A stretch of 60,983 bases of DNA, from positions 74,790 to 135,772 of the forward strand of contig VYDH01000028.1 in assembly GCA_009843525.1 (NCBI GenBank). The letters are read 5' to 3'. The position numbers and the translations under genes are program-made. This stretch comes from Acidimicrobiales bacterium (GTDB taxonomy: Bacteria; Actinomycetota; Acidimicrobiia; Acidimicrobiales; Poriferisodalaceae). The notes below the pieces were generated by a model, which made no database searches, had not been told where the DNA came from, and was given only the letters and a program-made list of their open reading frames with translations. Every line of letters starts with the position of its first letter. The stretch's first letter is position 1. This document shows positions 9,171 through 17,422 of the stretch, piece after piece.

Positions 9171-10409
9171 ATGAGCGTTCCGAGCAGCCCGCTGGCGTTC
9201 GAGCTGCTGGCGGCTGACGGCTCAGCTCGAAGGGGACAGGTCACGACGGCCCGCGGGACGTTTCAGACGCCGGTGTTCATGCCCGTGGGAACCCGTGGCG
9301 CCGTGATCCATCTCGATGCCACCGACTACGAGCATCTCGGTCTCGAGGTCGTGCTGGCCAACACGTATCACCTGCTGGCGCGGCCCGGAATCGACGTGGT
9401 GGAAGCGCTCGGCGGGCTGCACTCCTTCTCCGGCTGGGACGGCCATTTCCTGACGGATTCCGGTGGCTTCCAGATCATGTCGCTCGGCCGCCGTCCCGGC
9501 GGTGCAGATCGGCCCGGCCGCCGTCCCGGCGGCGCAAGTGAGCCCGGCCGCCGCCCAGAGGGTTCCTCTCAGGATGCGAAATCCAAGGTGGACGACGAAG
9601 GCGTGACCTTCCGTTCGACCTATGACGGCACCCAGATGCGGCTGACACCCGAAGATGCGGTCGATGCGCAGCGCCGCCTGGGATCGGACATCCAGATGGC
9701 GCTCGACATCTGCCCCGAACTGCCCGCACCCCCCGGCGAGGTGCGCGAGGCGACCGAACGCACCCACCTGTGGGCGGCCAGGGCAGCGGCAGCCATGGAC
9801 GCTGCACGCCGGGACGGGATCGCCGGAGGGCAGGCATTGTTCGGCATCTGCCAGGGTGGCATCGATCCCGGCCTCCGGCACGCCAGCGCCGAGACGCTGG
9901 CGTCGATCGGCTTCGACGGGTATGGCATCGGCGGATTGTCGGTGGGCGAATCCCGCAGCGAGATGGGCCCGGCCCTGCGCGCCGCAACCGAGGTGCTGCC
10001 TGCCGACCGGCCTCGTTACCTGATGGGCGTCGGTGATCCGGCCCGCATTGTCGACGCCATCGCCGCCGGAGTGGACATGTTCGACTGCGTGCTGCCGAGC
10101 CGGCTCGGCCGTCACGGCACCGCGCTCACTCCCCAGGGCCGCATCAACATTCGCAATGCCCGGTTCGCCCGCGACACCACGCCCCTCGACACTCGCGAAA
10201 ATGGCGGCGACGGCCGCCCCCAGCCCGGCGCTCGCTTCAGCCGCGGCTATCTCCGGCACCTGATGAGCGTGAACGAGCCGACGGCCAGCCGCATCTTGAC
10301 GCTGCACAACATCGCATTCCTCAACGACCTGGTAGCCGACGCACGCGCCGCCGTCGAAGCCGGCCGCTTCAGCGCGTTCCGCGAGCAGGTCAATGAAGTC
10401 TGGAACTGA
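9171..10409 (+). CDS. tgt: queuine/preQ1 tRNA-guanine transglycosylase
   Basis: A 412-residue TIM-barrel enzyme that swaps guanine-34 of GUN-anticodon tRNAs for the queuosine precursor. Hallmarks: FMPVGTRGAVIHL, the general acid/base block FLTDSGGFQIMSL, LGSDIQMALDICPEL, GICQGGIDPGLRHASAETL, GIGGLSVGE, and the nucleophile region DMFDCVLPSRLGRHGTALT. The start at ATG 9171 is chosen because family similarity begins right after it. Right after DSGGFQIMSL there is an insertion of roughly 30 residues made of GRRPGGADRP, GRRPGGASEP and a partial third copy, encoded by a 30-bp tandem repeat. Note also that the usual zinc-binding Cys-X-Cys cluster is not evident: the block after the nucleophile reads FARDTTPLDTRENGG where CxCxxC is normally found. 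Confidence 0.93.
   Translation: MSVPSSPLAFELLAADGSARRGQVTTARGTFQTPVFMPVGTRGAVIHLDATDYEHLGLEVVLANTYHLLARPGIDVVEALGGLHSFSGWDGHFLTDSGGFQIMSLGRRPGGADRPGRRPGGASEPGRRPEGSSQDAKSKVDDEGVTFRSTYDGTQMRLTPEDAVDAQRRLGSDIQMALDICPELPAPPGEVREATERTHLWAARAAAAMDAARRDGIAGGQALFGICQGGIDPGLRHASAETLASIGFDGYGIGGLSVGESRSEMGPALRAATEVLPADRPRYLMGVGDPARIVDAIAAGVDMFDCVLPSRLGRHGTALTPQGRINIRNARFARDTTPLDTRENGGDGRPQPGARFSRGYLRHLMSVNEPTASRILTLHNIAFLNDLVADARAAVEAGRFSAFREQVNEVWN
9486..9566 (+). repeat. 30-bp in-frame tandem repeat inside tgt
   Basis: Units at 9486-9515 and 9516-9545 share GGCCGCCGTCCCGGCGG and differ at a few bases near their ends; a third, diverged and shorter unit follows at 9546-9566. They encode GRRPGGA(D/S)(R/E)P repeats inserted next to the Tgt active-site loop. 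Confidence 0.9.
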
Positions 10410-10475
10410 GCCGCTGCCGGCCCCGGCATCCCGGTACGCTGCGCCGCCGAATGACGACACGCTGAGGGGCACACC

Positions 10476-10796
10476 ATGAACGCCACGTCGCTCATCTTTC
10501 TCTTCGGAATCATCGGCATCATGTATTTCCTCATGATCCGGCCACAGCGCAAGCGTGCTGCCGAGCGGGCCGCGATGCTGAGCGCGGCCGACATCGGGGA
10601 CGAGATCGCAACGGTCGGCGGGATTGTCGGCAAGATCGTCGCCGTTGAGGAGCCAGGCGAGATCATCTGCATCGAGGTGGACAGCGACGTGGAGCTGCGA
10701 GTGCAACGCCGCGCCATCGGCGAGATCATCACGTCCGCTGGCGGCCAAGGCGCAGACGATCCGCCCGCATCGGACGGCGTCGACGAATCGGAATGA
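10476..10796 (+). CDS. yajC: Sec translocase accessory protein YajC
   Basis: A 106-residue single-pass membrane protein that associates with SecDF. The N-terminal membrane segment (about residues 4-20) ends in the signature MIRPQRKRA, followed by the conserved cytosolic block IGDEIATVGGIVGKIV. The ATG at 10476 has a GAGGGG ribosome-binding site, and a TACGCT -10-like box lies about 35 bases upstream (10435-10440). It is followed by secD and secF, the usual order. Confidence 0.93.
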   Translation: MNATSLIFLFGIIGIMYFLMIRPQRKRAAERAAMLSAADIGDEIATVGGIVGKIVAVEEPGEIICIEVDSDVELRVQRRAIGEIITSAGGQGADDPPASDGVDESE

Positions 10797-10841
10797 TCCC
10801 GGCCGCAGCGCGCAGCGCAGGCATCGGCGCATTGGTCTGAC

Positions 10842-12485
10842 GTGCGCCGCTCGCAGATCGTCTCGCTCCTTCTCGCGATCCTGATCGGGTTCGGCTCGCT
10901 CGCGGGCGTGCTGGCCGCGGGCTGGGCGCCTGTGCTGGGCGTGCAGCTGCAGGGCGGCGTGGAGGTGCTGCTGCGGCCTACCGCCCCGGCCGACGACGAG
11001 CAGCTGGATCGTGCCATCGAGATCATCCGGTCGCGTGTCGACGCACTCGGCGTGGCTGAGCCCGACATCACGCGTCAAGGCGAGCAGGTGGTGGTGCAGC
11101 TCCCCGGCGTCAAGGACAAGCAGCGTGCGGTCGACTTGGTAGGGCAGACAGCCGAACTGCGCTTTCGCCCCGTGCTGCTGACATTCAATCCCTTCGATGA
11201 GGTGGATTTCGGCGGAGCGCAGCAGCTCGCAGCGGCGTACAACTCATCTCTTCATCCCGAGTCCGTGGACGAGTCGGCTTCCGAAGCTGCTGGGGACGAG
11301 TTGGTCGATGAGCAAGAGATGACAGCGCAGGAGCTGCTTGAGCTGATCGACCCGGAGGCAGCAGCAGAACTCGAGGCGGAGGCCGGAGACGCAGCCGCTG
11401 TTGGCGACACTTCGGAAACTGTCGAAACAGCAGACGATGCCGAGGCAGAGGAAATCGATCCCTCCGACATCGGGCTCGAGCTGTTCCCTGAGTTCACCGC
11501 TCCCGAGGACGATCTCGCCGATTGGGCGGTGTTGCTGCCGGGCCGTGGCGAACCGGTGGGTTATGTGCTGGGCCCGGCTGAGCTCACCGGCGAAGCGGTG
11601 GCCGAGGCAGCGGCGACGTTCAATAACGAGTGGGTCGTGAATGTCGATCTCACCGACGAGGGCGCTGTCGGTTTCGACGAGATCGCCGCTCGCTACTTCG
11701 GTCAGCAGGTGGCCATCGTGCTCGATGGTGTCGTGGAATCTGCTCCGGTCATCCGGGCCACCGAATTCGGGGGCACGGCTGTCATCTCAGGCACGTTCGA
11801 CGAGGACGGGGCACGCGACCTCGCAGTTGCGTTGCGCTTCGGCGCGCTGCCCGTCGAGTTCGAGCAGGACGACGTGCGCACCGTGTCAGCCACGCTCGGC
11901 GAGGGCACGCTGCGTGCGGGCGTGATCGCCGGCATCGTCGGGCTGATCCTCGTGGGCCTGTACATGCTGGCCTACTACCGGCTGCTCGGCATTGTGGCCG
12001 TGGCCAGTCTGGCCATCAGCGGATCAGTCCTGTGGTCGCTCATCAGCTGGCTCGGCGAGAGCCGGGGCTTGGCGCTGACACTGGCCGGCACCACCGGCAT
12101 CATCGTGTCGATCGGCGTCCAGGTCGACTCGAACATCGTCTATTACGAGCGGATCAAGGAAGAGGTGCGCCGCGGCCGGGCGGTGCGCTCGGCAGCTGAT
12201 GCCAGCTTCAAAGGCGCTTTCATGACCATCGTGTGGGCTGACTTGGCATCGCTCATCGGCGCCGGCGTGCTGTACCAGCTCACCAGCGGCACCGTCCGCG
12301 GCTTCGCCCTGTATCTCGGGCTCGCAACTCTGATCGACCTGGCAGTGTCGTACTTCTTCATGCGGCCGCTGGTGGTGTTCATCGCCCGCCGGCTGGTGAA
12401 CGAGGAACCCCGGCGGCTCGGCGTGCTGAGGACAGCCGACGGCGATGTCGCCCCGGCGACGGATCCGACAGGAGGCACATCGTGA
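10842..12485 (+). CDS. secD: protein translocase subunit SecD
   Basis: A 547-residue RND-like subunit that, with SecF, uses the proton motive force to help proteins through SecYEG. An N-terminal membrane helix (about 6-27) is followed by the large extracytoplasmic P1 region (D..LDRAIEIIRSRVDALGVAEP; VVQLPGVKD) and the C-terminal membrane domain with VQVDSNIVYYERIKEE and FKGAFMTIVWADLASLI. Residues about 140-210, in the middle of P1, form a strongly acidic Glu/Asp/Ala-rich low-complexity insertion. GTG 10842 is the first good start; the stop overlaps secF. Confidence 0.95.
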   Translation: MRRSQIVSLLLAILIGFGSLAGVLAAGWAPVLGVQLQGGVEVLLRPTAPADDEQLDRAIEIIRSRVDALGVAEPDITRQGEQVVVQLPGVKDKQRAVDLVGQTAELRFRPVLLTFNPFDEVDFGGAQQLAAAYNSSLHPESVDESASEAAGDELVDEQEMTAQELLELIDPEAAAELEAEAGDAAAVGDTSETVETADDAEAEEIDPSDIGLELFPEFTAPEDDLADWAVLLPGRGEPVGYVLGPAELTGEAVAEAAATFNNEWVVNVDLTDEGAVGFDEIAARYFGQQVAIVLDGVVESAPVIRATEFGGTAVISGTFDEDGARDLAVALRFGALPVEFEQDDVRTVSATLGEGTLRAGVIAGIVGLILVGLYMLAYYRLLGIVAVASLAISGSVLWSLISWLGESRGLALTLAGTTGIIVSIGVQVDSNIVYYERIKEEVRRGRAVRSAADASFKGAFMTIVWADLASLIGAGVLYQLTSGTVRGFALYLGLATLIDLAVSYFFMRPLVVFIARRLVNEEPRRLGVLRTADGDVAPATDPTGGTS

Positions 12486-13591
12486 TTGCAGCGCTGCGCA
12501 CCTTCTACCGAGGCGAGAACGCCTGGGACATCCTGCGCCTGTCACGCAAGGTGCTCATCGGTTCAGCAATAGCTGTGCTCGTCTGCGTGGTGGCGCTGCT
12601 GGTGCGAGGCCTGAATCTCGGCATCGAGTTCGAAGGCGGCTCGGTGTGGGAGATACCGGTGCCCGAGGAGGCTCAGGGCGCCCAAGTCGACGACGCGGCG
12701 GCCGGCTCTGGCGACGGCGTGACCACCGACGACGTGGCGTCGGCAGCCGCGGAGGCCGGCGTGCCCGATGCGCGCGTGCAGTTCGTGGTGGTCACCGGGT
12801 CGCCTGACATCTTCCGTGTGCGCGGCGTGCTGGGGCCCGATGCCGACAGCGCAGCTGTGGCCGGAGCGCTGGCCGATGCCGCCGGCGTCGACGTGGAGAG
12901 CCTGTCGTCGCGGCAGGTCAGCCCGTCGTTCGGCGACGAGGTCGCCGGCAAGGCACGCCGGGCGCTCGTGGTGTTCTTCGTGCTGATCGCGTTGTACCTG
13001 TGGTTCCGCTTCGAGTGGAAGATGTCGGTGGGTGCGCTGATTGCGGTGGGACACGACATCGTGCTGACCGTCGGCGCCTATGCGCTGTTCGGGTTCGAGG
13101 TGACGCCGGCGACGGTGGTGGCCTTCCTCACGATCATGGGCTATTCGCTGTACGACACGATCGTCGTGTTCGACCGTGTGAAATCCAACGAGCGGTCGTT
13201 GCCGGCGCGCAGCCACTTCACGTATCACGCGCTCGCGAACGTGTCGCTCAACCAGGTGCTGACACGGTCGGTGAACACCTCGATCACCTCGGTGCTGCCC
13301 GTGCTGTCGCTGCTGGTCGTGGGCGCCGGATTCCTCGGTGCGGGCACCTTGGCCGAGTTCGCGACGGCGCTGCTGATCGGCCTGCTCGTCGGCTCCTACA
13401 GCTCGATCTTCGTGGCGATGCCCACTGTTGCGTGGCTGAAGGGCTACGAACCCGGCTGGGCCGCCGCGCAGGCTGCGGCCGACGCCGCCGGCCGCCACGA
13501 CTCTATGGAGGCTGCTACCCAGGCGCTCGCCGCCGAGAGCTACACCCGCAGCGCTCCGCCCCGCCCCCGAAAGAAGGGCCGCCGCCGCTAG
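12482..13591 (+). CDS. secF: protein translocase subunit SecF
   Basis: A 369-residue partner of SecD. It has an N-terminal membrane helix (about 22-42), the GLNLGIEFEGGSVWEI P1 segment, and five further membrane segments including FLTIMGYSLYDTIVVFDRVK (the conserved helix-4 region of SecF) and NVSLNQVLTRSVNTSITSVL. The C-terminus is basic (RKKGRRR). GTG 12482 overlaps the secD TGA by three bases, so the two subunits should be made in equal amounts. The Ala/Asp-rich stretch around residues 60-80 lengthens the P1 domain. Confidence 0.95.
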   Translation: MIAALRTFYRGENAWDILRLSRKVLIGSAIAVLVCVVALLVRGLNLGIEFEGGSVWEIPVPEEAQGAQVDDAAAGSGDGVTTDDVASAAAEAGVPDARVQFVVVTGSPDIFRVRGVLGPDADSAAVAGALADAAGVDVESLSSRQVSPSFGDEVAGKARRALVVFFVLIALYLWFRFEWKMSVGALIAVGHDIVLTVGAYALFGFEVTPATVVAFLTIMGYSLYDTIVVFDRVKSNERSLPARSHFTYHALANVSLNQVLTRSVNTSITSVLPVLSLLVVGAGFLGAGTLAEFATALLIGLLVGSYSSIFVAMPTVAWLKGYEPGWAAAQAAADAAGRHDSMEAATQALAAESYTRSAPPRPRKKGRRR

Positions 13592-13633
13592 ATCCGGCTC
13601 CTGATGACCAGCAGGGCGCGGCAGAATAGGGGC

Positions 13634-13693
13634 GTGAATCTCTCCGCATTCGGCCCAGTGCCGGCCGCGCACCGCAGCGAGAAGCTTGGCTAG
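13634..13693 (+). CDS. possible 19-codon leader peptide upstream of rel
   Basis: GTG 13634 opens a short frame (MNLSAFGPVPAAHRSEKLG) that stops at TAG 13691-13693, four bases before the preferred rel ATG. CAGAAT at 13622-13627, 6 bases before this GTG, resembles the -10 boxes that precede leaderless genes in this window. This would make the first start codon on the mRNA that of the short ORF, with rel reached by re-initiation. No family match is claimed and the ORF may be chance. Confidence 0.3.
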   Translation: MNLSAFGPVPAAHRSEKLG

Positions 13694-13697
13694 GACC

Positions 13698-16004
13698 ATG
13701 CCAGCGGTGTCGCGCGTCCTGCCGTGGCGGCGCATCGCGAACACCGTCGCGGCCGACATCTCGCCGGTGGTCGAGCGCTACCGCCAGCGCTGGCCGAAGC
13801 GTTCGCCCGAGCTGGTCATCCGGGCGTACGAGGCAGCCGCGCAGGCACACGAGGGCCAGCGGCGCAAGACCGGCGAGGCGTACATCACCCACCCTGTCGC
13901 CGTGGCAGGCGTGGTTGCCGATCTCGGTCTCGATGACACATCCATTGCCGCGGCGCTGCTGCACGACGCAGTGGAGGACACCAGCGTCGAGCTGGTCGCG
14001 CTGGCCGACGACTTCGGCCCCGAGGTCGCGGCCATCGTGGACGGGGTCACCAAGCTCGACCGGGTCCGCTTCGCCTCCAAGCAGGCACAGCAGGCCGCCA
14101 CCCTGCGCAAGATGCTCGTGGCGATCGCGAACGACCCTCGCGTGCTGATGATCAAGCTGTCTGACCGGCTGCACAACATGCGCACGATCGGGGCGCTCGG
14201 CGGTGCCAAGCAGGCCGACGTGGCCCGCGAGACGCTCGACATCTACGCGCCGCTCGCCAACCGGCTGGGCATGCAGCAGGTGCGAGACGAGCTGGAAGAC
14301 CTGGCCTTCGCGGCGCTGTACCCGAAGCGCTACGCCGAGATCGACCGGATGCTCGCCGAGCGCACACCCGAGCAGGAGCGCTACGTCGACCAGGTGCTGA
14401 CCGAGGTCCGCGAGCAGCTGTCGCGGATGAAGATCGAGGCCACGGTGACCGGGCGCAAGAAGCACCACTGGAGCGTCTACGAGAAGATGGTCATCAAGAA
14501 CCGCTCGTTCGACGAGATCTTCGACTTGGTGGGCATCCGGGTGGTGGTGCCGACGATCCGTGACGCGTACGCGGCGCTGGGCTCCATTCATGCGACGTGG
14601 AAGCCGGTGACGGGCCGGTTCAAGGACTACATCGCGATGCCCAAGTTCAACCTGTACCAGTCGCTGCACACCACGGTGGTCGGCCCGTCGGGCACGGCCG
14701 TGGAAGTGCAGATCCGCACCGACGAGATGCACCAGCGGGCTGAGTACGGCGTGGCGGCCCACTGGCGCTACAAGGCGGAGCGCAACGGCAACGGCAACAA
14801 GAGCAGCAGCAAGGGCGGCAAGGCGCAGCGCCAAGGCAGCAAAGCGGAGCGCCACAGCAGCACGGTCGCCGAGGAGGACATGCCCTGGCTGAGCCGGCTG
14901 GTCGAGTGGCAGGCCGAGTCTGACGACCCGGCCGAGTTCATGCGCACGATCGCGAGCGACCTCGGTCACGGGGAGGTGTACGTGTTCACGCCCAAGGGTG
15001 ACGTGGTGACGCTGCCGACCGGCGCCACGCCCATCGACTTCGCCTACGCCATCCACACCGATATCGGCGACACGCTCATCGGCGCCAAGATCGACGGCCG
15101 GCTCGTGCCGCTCGACCGGCAGCTGCGCTCGGGCGACACGGCGGAGGCGTTCACCTCCGACGATCCCGGAACCCGGCCGTCGCGCGACTGGCTGGAGATC
15201 GCCGTCACGCCGCGGGCCCGCTACAGCATTCGGCGTTGGTTCGCCCGCTCCGACCGTTCCGAATGGGAGGCGGCCGGGCGGGAAGCGGTCTCCGACGAGC
15301 TGCGCTCCGAAGGGCTCAAGGCGTCGCTGCTGATCGACGGCGACGAGATGCGCGCCGTGGCCGAGCAATTCAGCCGGGCCGATCTCGACCAGCTCTTCGA
15401 AGCCGTCGGCAAGGGCGACGTGCGGCCCCACTCGGTGGCCAAGCGCCTGGTCAGCAACTTGCGAGGCGAGGGCGACGGGGTGCAGCTGCCTGCACGCCCG
15501 GCCCGGCAGCGGGGCTCGCGCCGCCGGCGCTCTGCTGGCGTGCATGTCGACGGCCACGACGACGCGCTGGTGCGCTTGGCACGTTGCTGCAGCCCAGTGC
15601 GCGGCGACGAGATCTTGGGCTTCGCGACCAGCGGGCGGGGCATCTCGGTGCATCGCGCCGACTGTGCCAACGCGGCCGAACTGGCGACGGCGTCGGGTGC
15701 CCGCCAGGTCGAGGTGGAGTGGGACGAGAGCTGGGCGGGCGAGTTCGCCGCTGCACTCGAGGTTCGGGGTTTGGACCGCAACCGGCTGCTGCTCGACGTG
15801 GTGCAGGTGGTGTCGGGCCGCCACGACCTGTCCATTGCGAGCTGCGACACGTTCGTGGGCGACGACCAGGTGGCGGTGATGCAGTTCGAGGTCGAGGTGG
15901 GCGATCCCATCCTGCTGGACCAGTTGCTGGCTGCCTTGCGCGAGGTGCCCGGCGTCTTCGACGCCTACCGCACCATAGAAGGCCTCGCCCGCACCGAGTA
16001 CTGA
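13698..16004 (+). CDS. rel: bifunctional (p)ppGpp synthetase/hydrolase
   Basis: A 768-residue long RelA/SpoT homologue controlling the stringent response. The hydrolase HD domain is intact (THPVAVAGVVADLG; LLHDAVEDT; KLSDRLHNMRTI). The synthetase domain has RFKDYIAMPKFNLYQSLHT, and the RFKD motif is the one found in bifunctional enzymes. The TGS domain begins VYVFTPKGDVVTLP. A Cys-containing block LARCCSPVRGDEILGF and a C-terminal ACT domain follow. A low-complexity basic linker rich in Ser, Lys and Gly (about residues 360-395) precedes TGS. ATG 13698 is preferred; TTG 13686 is an in-frame alternative four codons upstream. Confidence 0.95.
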   Translation: MPAVSRVLPWRRIANTVAADISPVVERYRQRWPKRSPELVIRAYEAAAQAHEGQRRKTGEAYITHPVAVAGVVADLGLDDTSIAAALLHDAVEDTSVELVALADDFGPEVAAIVDGVTKLDRVRFASKQAQQAATLRKMLVAIANDPRVLMIKLSDRLHNMRTIGALGGAKQADVARETLDIYAPLANRLGMQQVRDELEDLAFAALYPKRYAEIDRMLAERTPEQERYVDQVLTEVREQLSRMKIEATVTGRKKHHWSVYEKMVIKNRSFDEIFDLVGIRVVVPTIRDAYAALGSIHATWKPVTGRFKDYIAMPKFNLYQSLHTTVVGPSGTAVEVQIRTDEMHQRAEYGVAAHWRYKAERNGNGNKSSSKGGKAQRQGSKAERHSSTVAEEDMPWLSRLVEWQAESDDPAEFMRTIASDLGHGEVYVFTPKGDVVTLPTGATPIDFAYAIHTDIGDTLIGAKIDGRLVPLDRQLRSGDTAEAFTSDDPGTRPSRDWLEIAVTPRARYSIRRWFARSDRSEWEAAGREAVSDELRSEGLKASLLIDGDEMRAVAEQFSRADLDQLFEAVGKGDVRPHSVAKRLVSNLRGEGDGVQLPARPARQRGSRRRRSAGVHVDGHDDALVRLARCCSPVRGDEILGFATSGRGISVHRADCANAAELATASGARQVEVEWDESWAGEFAAALEVRGLDRNRLLLDVVQVVSGRHDLSIASCDTFVGDDQVAVMQFEVEVGDPILLDQLLAALREVPGVFDAYRTIEGLARTEY

Positions 16005-16054
16005 GCACTGGGTACTGGGCCCCGGGACCGCTAGGACTGGCGGCGGCAGGGCCG

Positions 16055-16060
16055 TAGCCT
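16055..16060 (+). promoter_or_regulatory. -10 box of a probable leaderless promoter for hisS
   Basis: TAGCCT ends 9 bases before the hisS ATG at 16070; no Shine-Dalgarno lies between. The same hexamer at similar spacing precedes rpoZ and def. Confidence 0.55.
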
Positions 16061-16069
16061 GCGCTGGTC

Positions 16070-17422
16070 ATGTCCGCTACGCCTTCGACGCCCGCGAGCC
16101 CTCCTGACGGCGGCGATGCAGCGGCCTCGAAGTCGTTTCGGACGCCGATCGGCACCCACGATCTCACACCGCCCGAATCGGGCCGCTGGGTGGCGCTGCT
16201 AGGTGCCTTCATCGCAGCCGCAGATCGTGCCGGGTTCGGATACCTGCAGACGCCGATCTTCGAGGACATCGGCGTGTTTGCGCGCATCGGCGAGGGCACC
16301 GATGTGGTCGGCAAGGAGATGTACGAGTTCTTCGACCGCAGCGACCGCCATCTGGCGTTGCGGCCCGAGTGCACGGCGTCGGTGTGCCGCGCCTTCGCCC
16401 AGCATCGCCCAACCACGCCGTGGAAGGTGTGGTACCAGGGTCCGTTCTTTCGCTACGAGGCGCCCCAGGCCGGTCGCTACCGCCAGTTCCACCAGATCGG
16501 GGCCGAGACGCTCGGTACCGACGACCCTGATGCCGATGTGGAGATCATTGCCCTCGCAGCCGAATTCTTCCGCGCGATCGGGCTGCAGCGGGTGCCGTTG
16601 CTGGTGAACTCGATGGGCGACGCCGGCACCCGCGTGGCCTACAGCGAAGCGTTGGGCAGCTACCTGAGGCGCCGGGCTGGCGATGTGGACCCGCAGGACA
16701 GGGACAAGATCGAGCGCCACCCGCTGCGCATCCTGGACTCCAAGCGTCCGGCTACGGCGGCCGTGGCCGCGGAGGCCCCCCGGATCACCGACTATCTCAC
16801 CGCAACCACGGCAGCCCACTTCGAGCGGGTGCGCGAGGGTCTGGACGCGCTCGGGATCGACCACGAGGTCGAGCACAAGCTCGTGCGCGGTCTCGACTAC
16901 TACACCCGCACCACGTTCGAGTTCCGCGCCGCCAGCCTCGACGCCGCACAGGACACGGTGTGCGGCGGCGGCCGCTACAACGGGCTCGTGGAAGCGCTCG
17001 GCGGTCCGCCGACGCCCGGCATCGGCTTTGCCCTGGGCATCGAGCGCCTGCTGCTGGCCTGCGACGCCGAAGGCGTCTTCGACGTTCCGGCACAGCGGGC
17101 CGAAGTGTGGGTGATCGACACGGCGGGCGGCGCCACCGCACGCGATCTCACCCATGAGTTGCGCTCAGTGGGCATCCGGGCAGACCGGGCCTTCGACGAC
17201 CGGTCGATGCGGGCGCAGATGCGCGCCGCGGACCGCTCCGGTGCCGAGATAGCGCTCATCGTGGGAACCGACGAGGTCGACGCCGGCACCGTCACGGTGC
17301 GACCGCTGCGGCGCCCTGACGGCGGCGATGCTGACATTGTGCAGCAGGTCGTGCCGCGTGCCGACCTGCTGGGCACGCTGCGGCGCATCTTCGACGAGCT
17401 CAATGCGGAAGGTGGAACGTGA
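16070..17422 (+). CDS. hisS: histidyl-tRNA synthetase
   Basis: A 450-residue class II synthetase. The N-terminus carries the typical GTHDLTP start of the catalytic core, motif 2 is GPFFRYEAPQAGRYRQFHQ, the histidine-A block is LVRGLDYYTRTTFEF, and motif 3 lies in PGIGFALGIERLLLA. The C-terminal anticodon-binding domain begins about residue 340 (AEVWVIDTAGG). Its stop codon overlaps the aspS start by one base, so hisS and aspS are co-transcribed. Confidence 0.96.
   Translation: MSATPSTPASPPDGGDAAASKSFRTPIGTHDLTPPESGRWVALLGAFIAAADRAGFGYLQTPIFEDIGVFARIGEGTDVVGKEMYEFFDRSDRHLALRPECTASVCRAFAQHRPTTPWKVWYQGPFFRYEAPQAGRYRQFHQIGAETLGTDDPDADVEIIALAAEFFRAIGLQRVPLLVNSMGDAGTRVAYSEALGSYLRRRAGDVDPQDRDKIERHPLRILDSKRPATAAVAAEAPRITDYLTATTAAHFERVREGLDALGIDHEVEHKLVRGLDYYTRTTFEFRAASLDAAQDTVCGGGRYNGLVEALGGPPTPGIGFALGIERLLLACDAEGVFDVPAQRAEVWVIDTAGGATARDLTHELRSVGIRADRAFDDRSMRAQMRAADRSGAEIALIVGTDEVDAGTVTVRPLRRPDGGDADIVQQVVPRADLLGTLRRIFDELNAEGGT

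Noticed and set aside
9486..9566. CRISPR array suspected from regularly spaced repeats (also at 50842 and 19981)
   Set aside because: The repeats are directly adjacent without spacers, number two to three, and mostly lie in coding frames; no cas genes are nearby.
9222..11078. Long open frames on the minus strand opposite tgt-secD, rel, aspS and alaS (600-770 codons)
   Set aside because: They are shadows of GC-rich genes with strong third-position bias. Their translations are Arg/His/Gly-rich with no domain pattern, while the plus-strand frames match well-known families end to end.
16005..16069. T-box leader upstream of hisS, and likewise alaS
   Set aside because: The gaps are only 65-91 bases, too short for a T-box, and the -10 boxes lie almost on the start codons.
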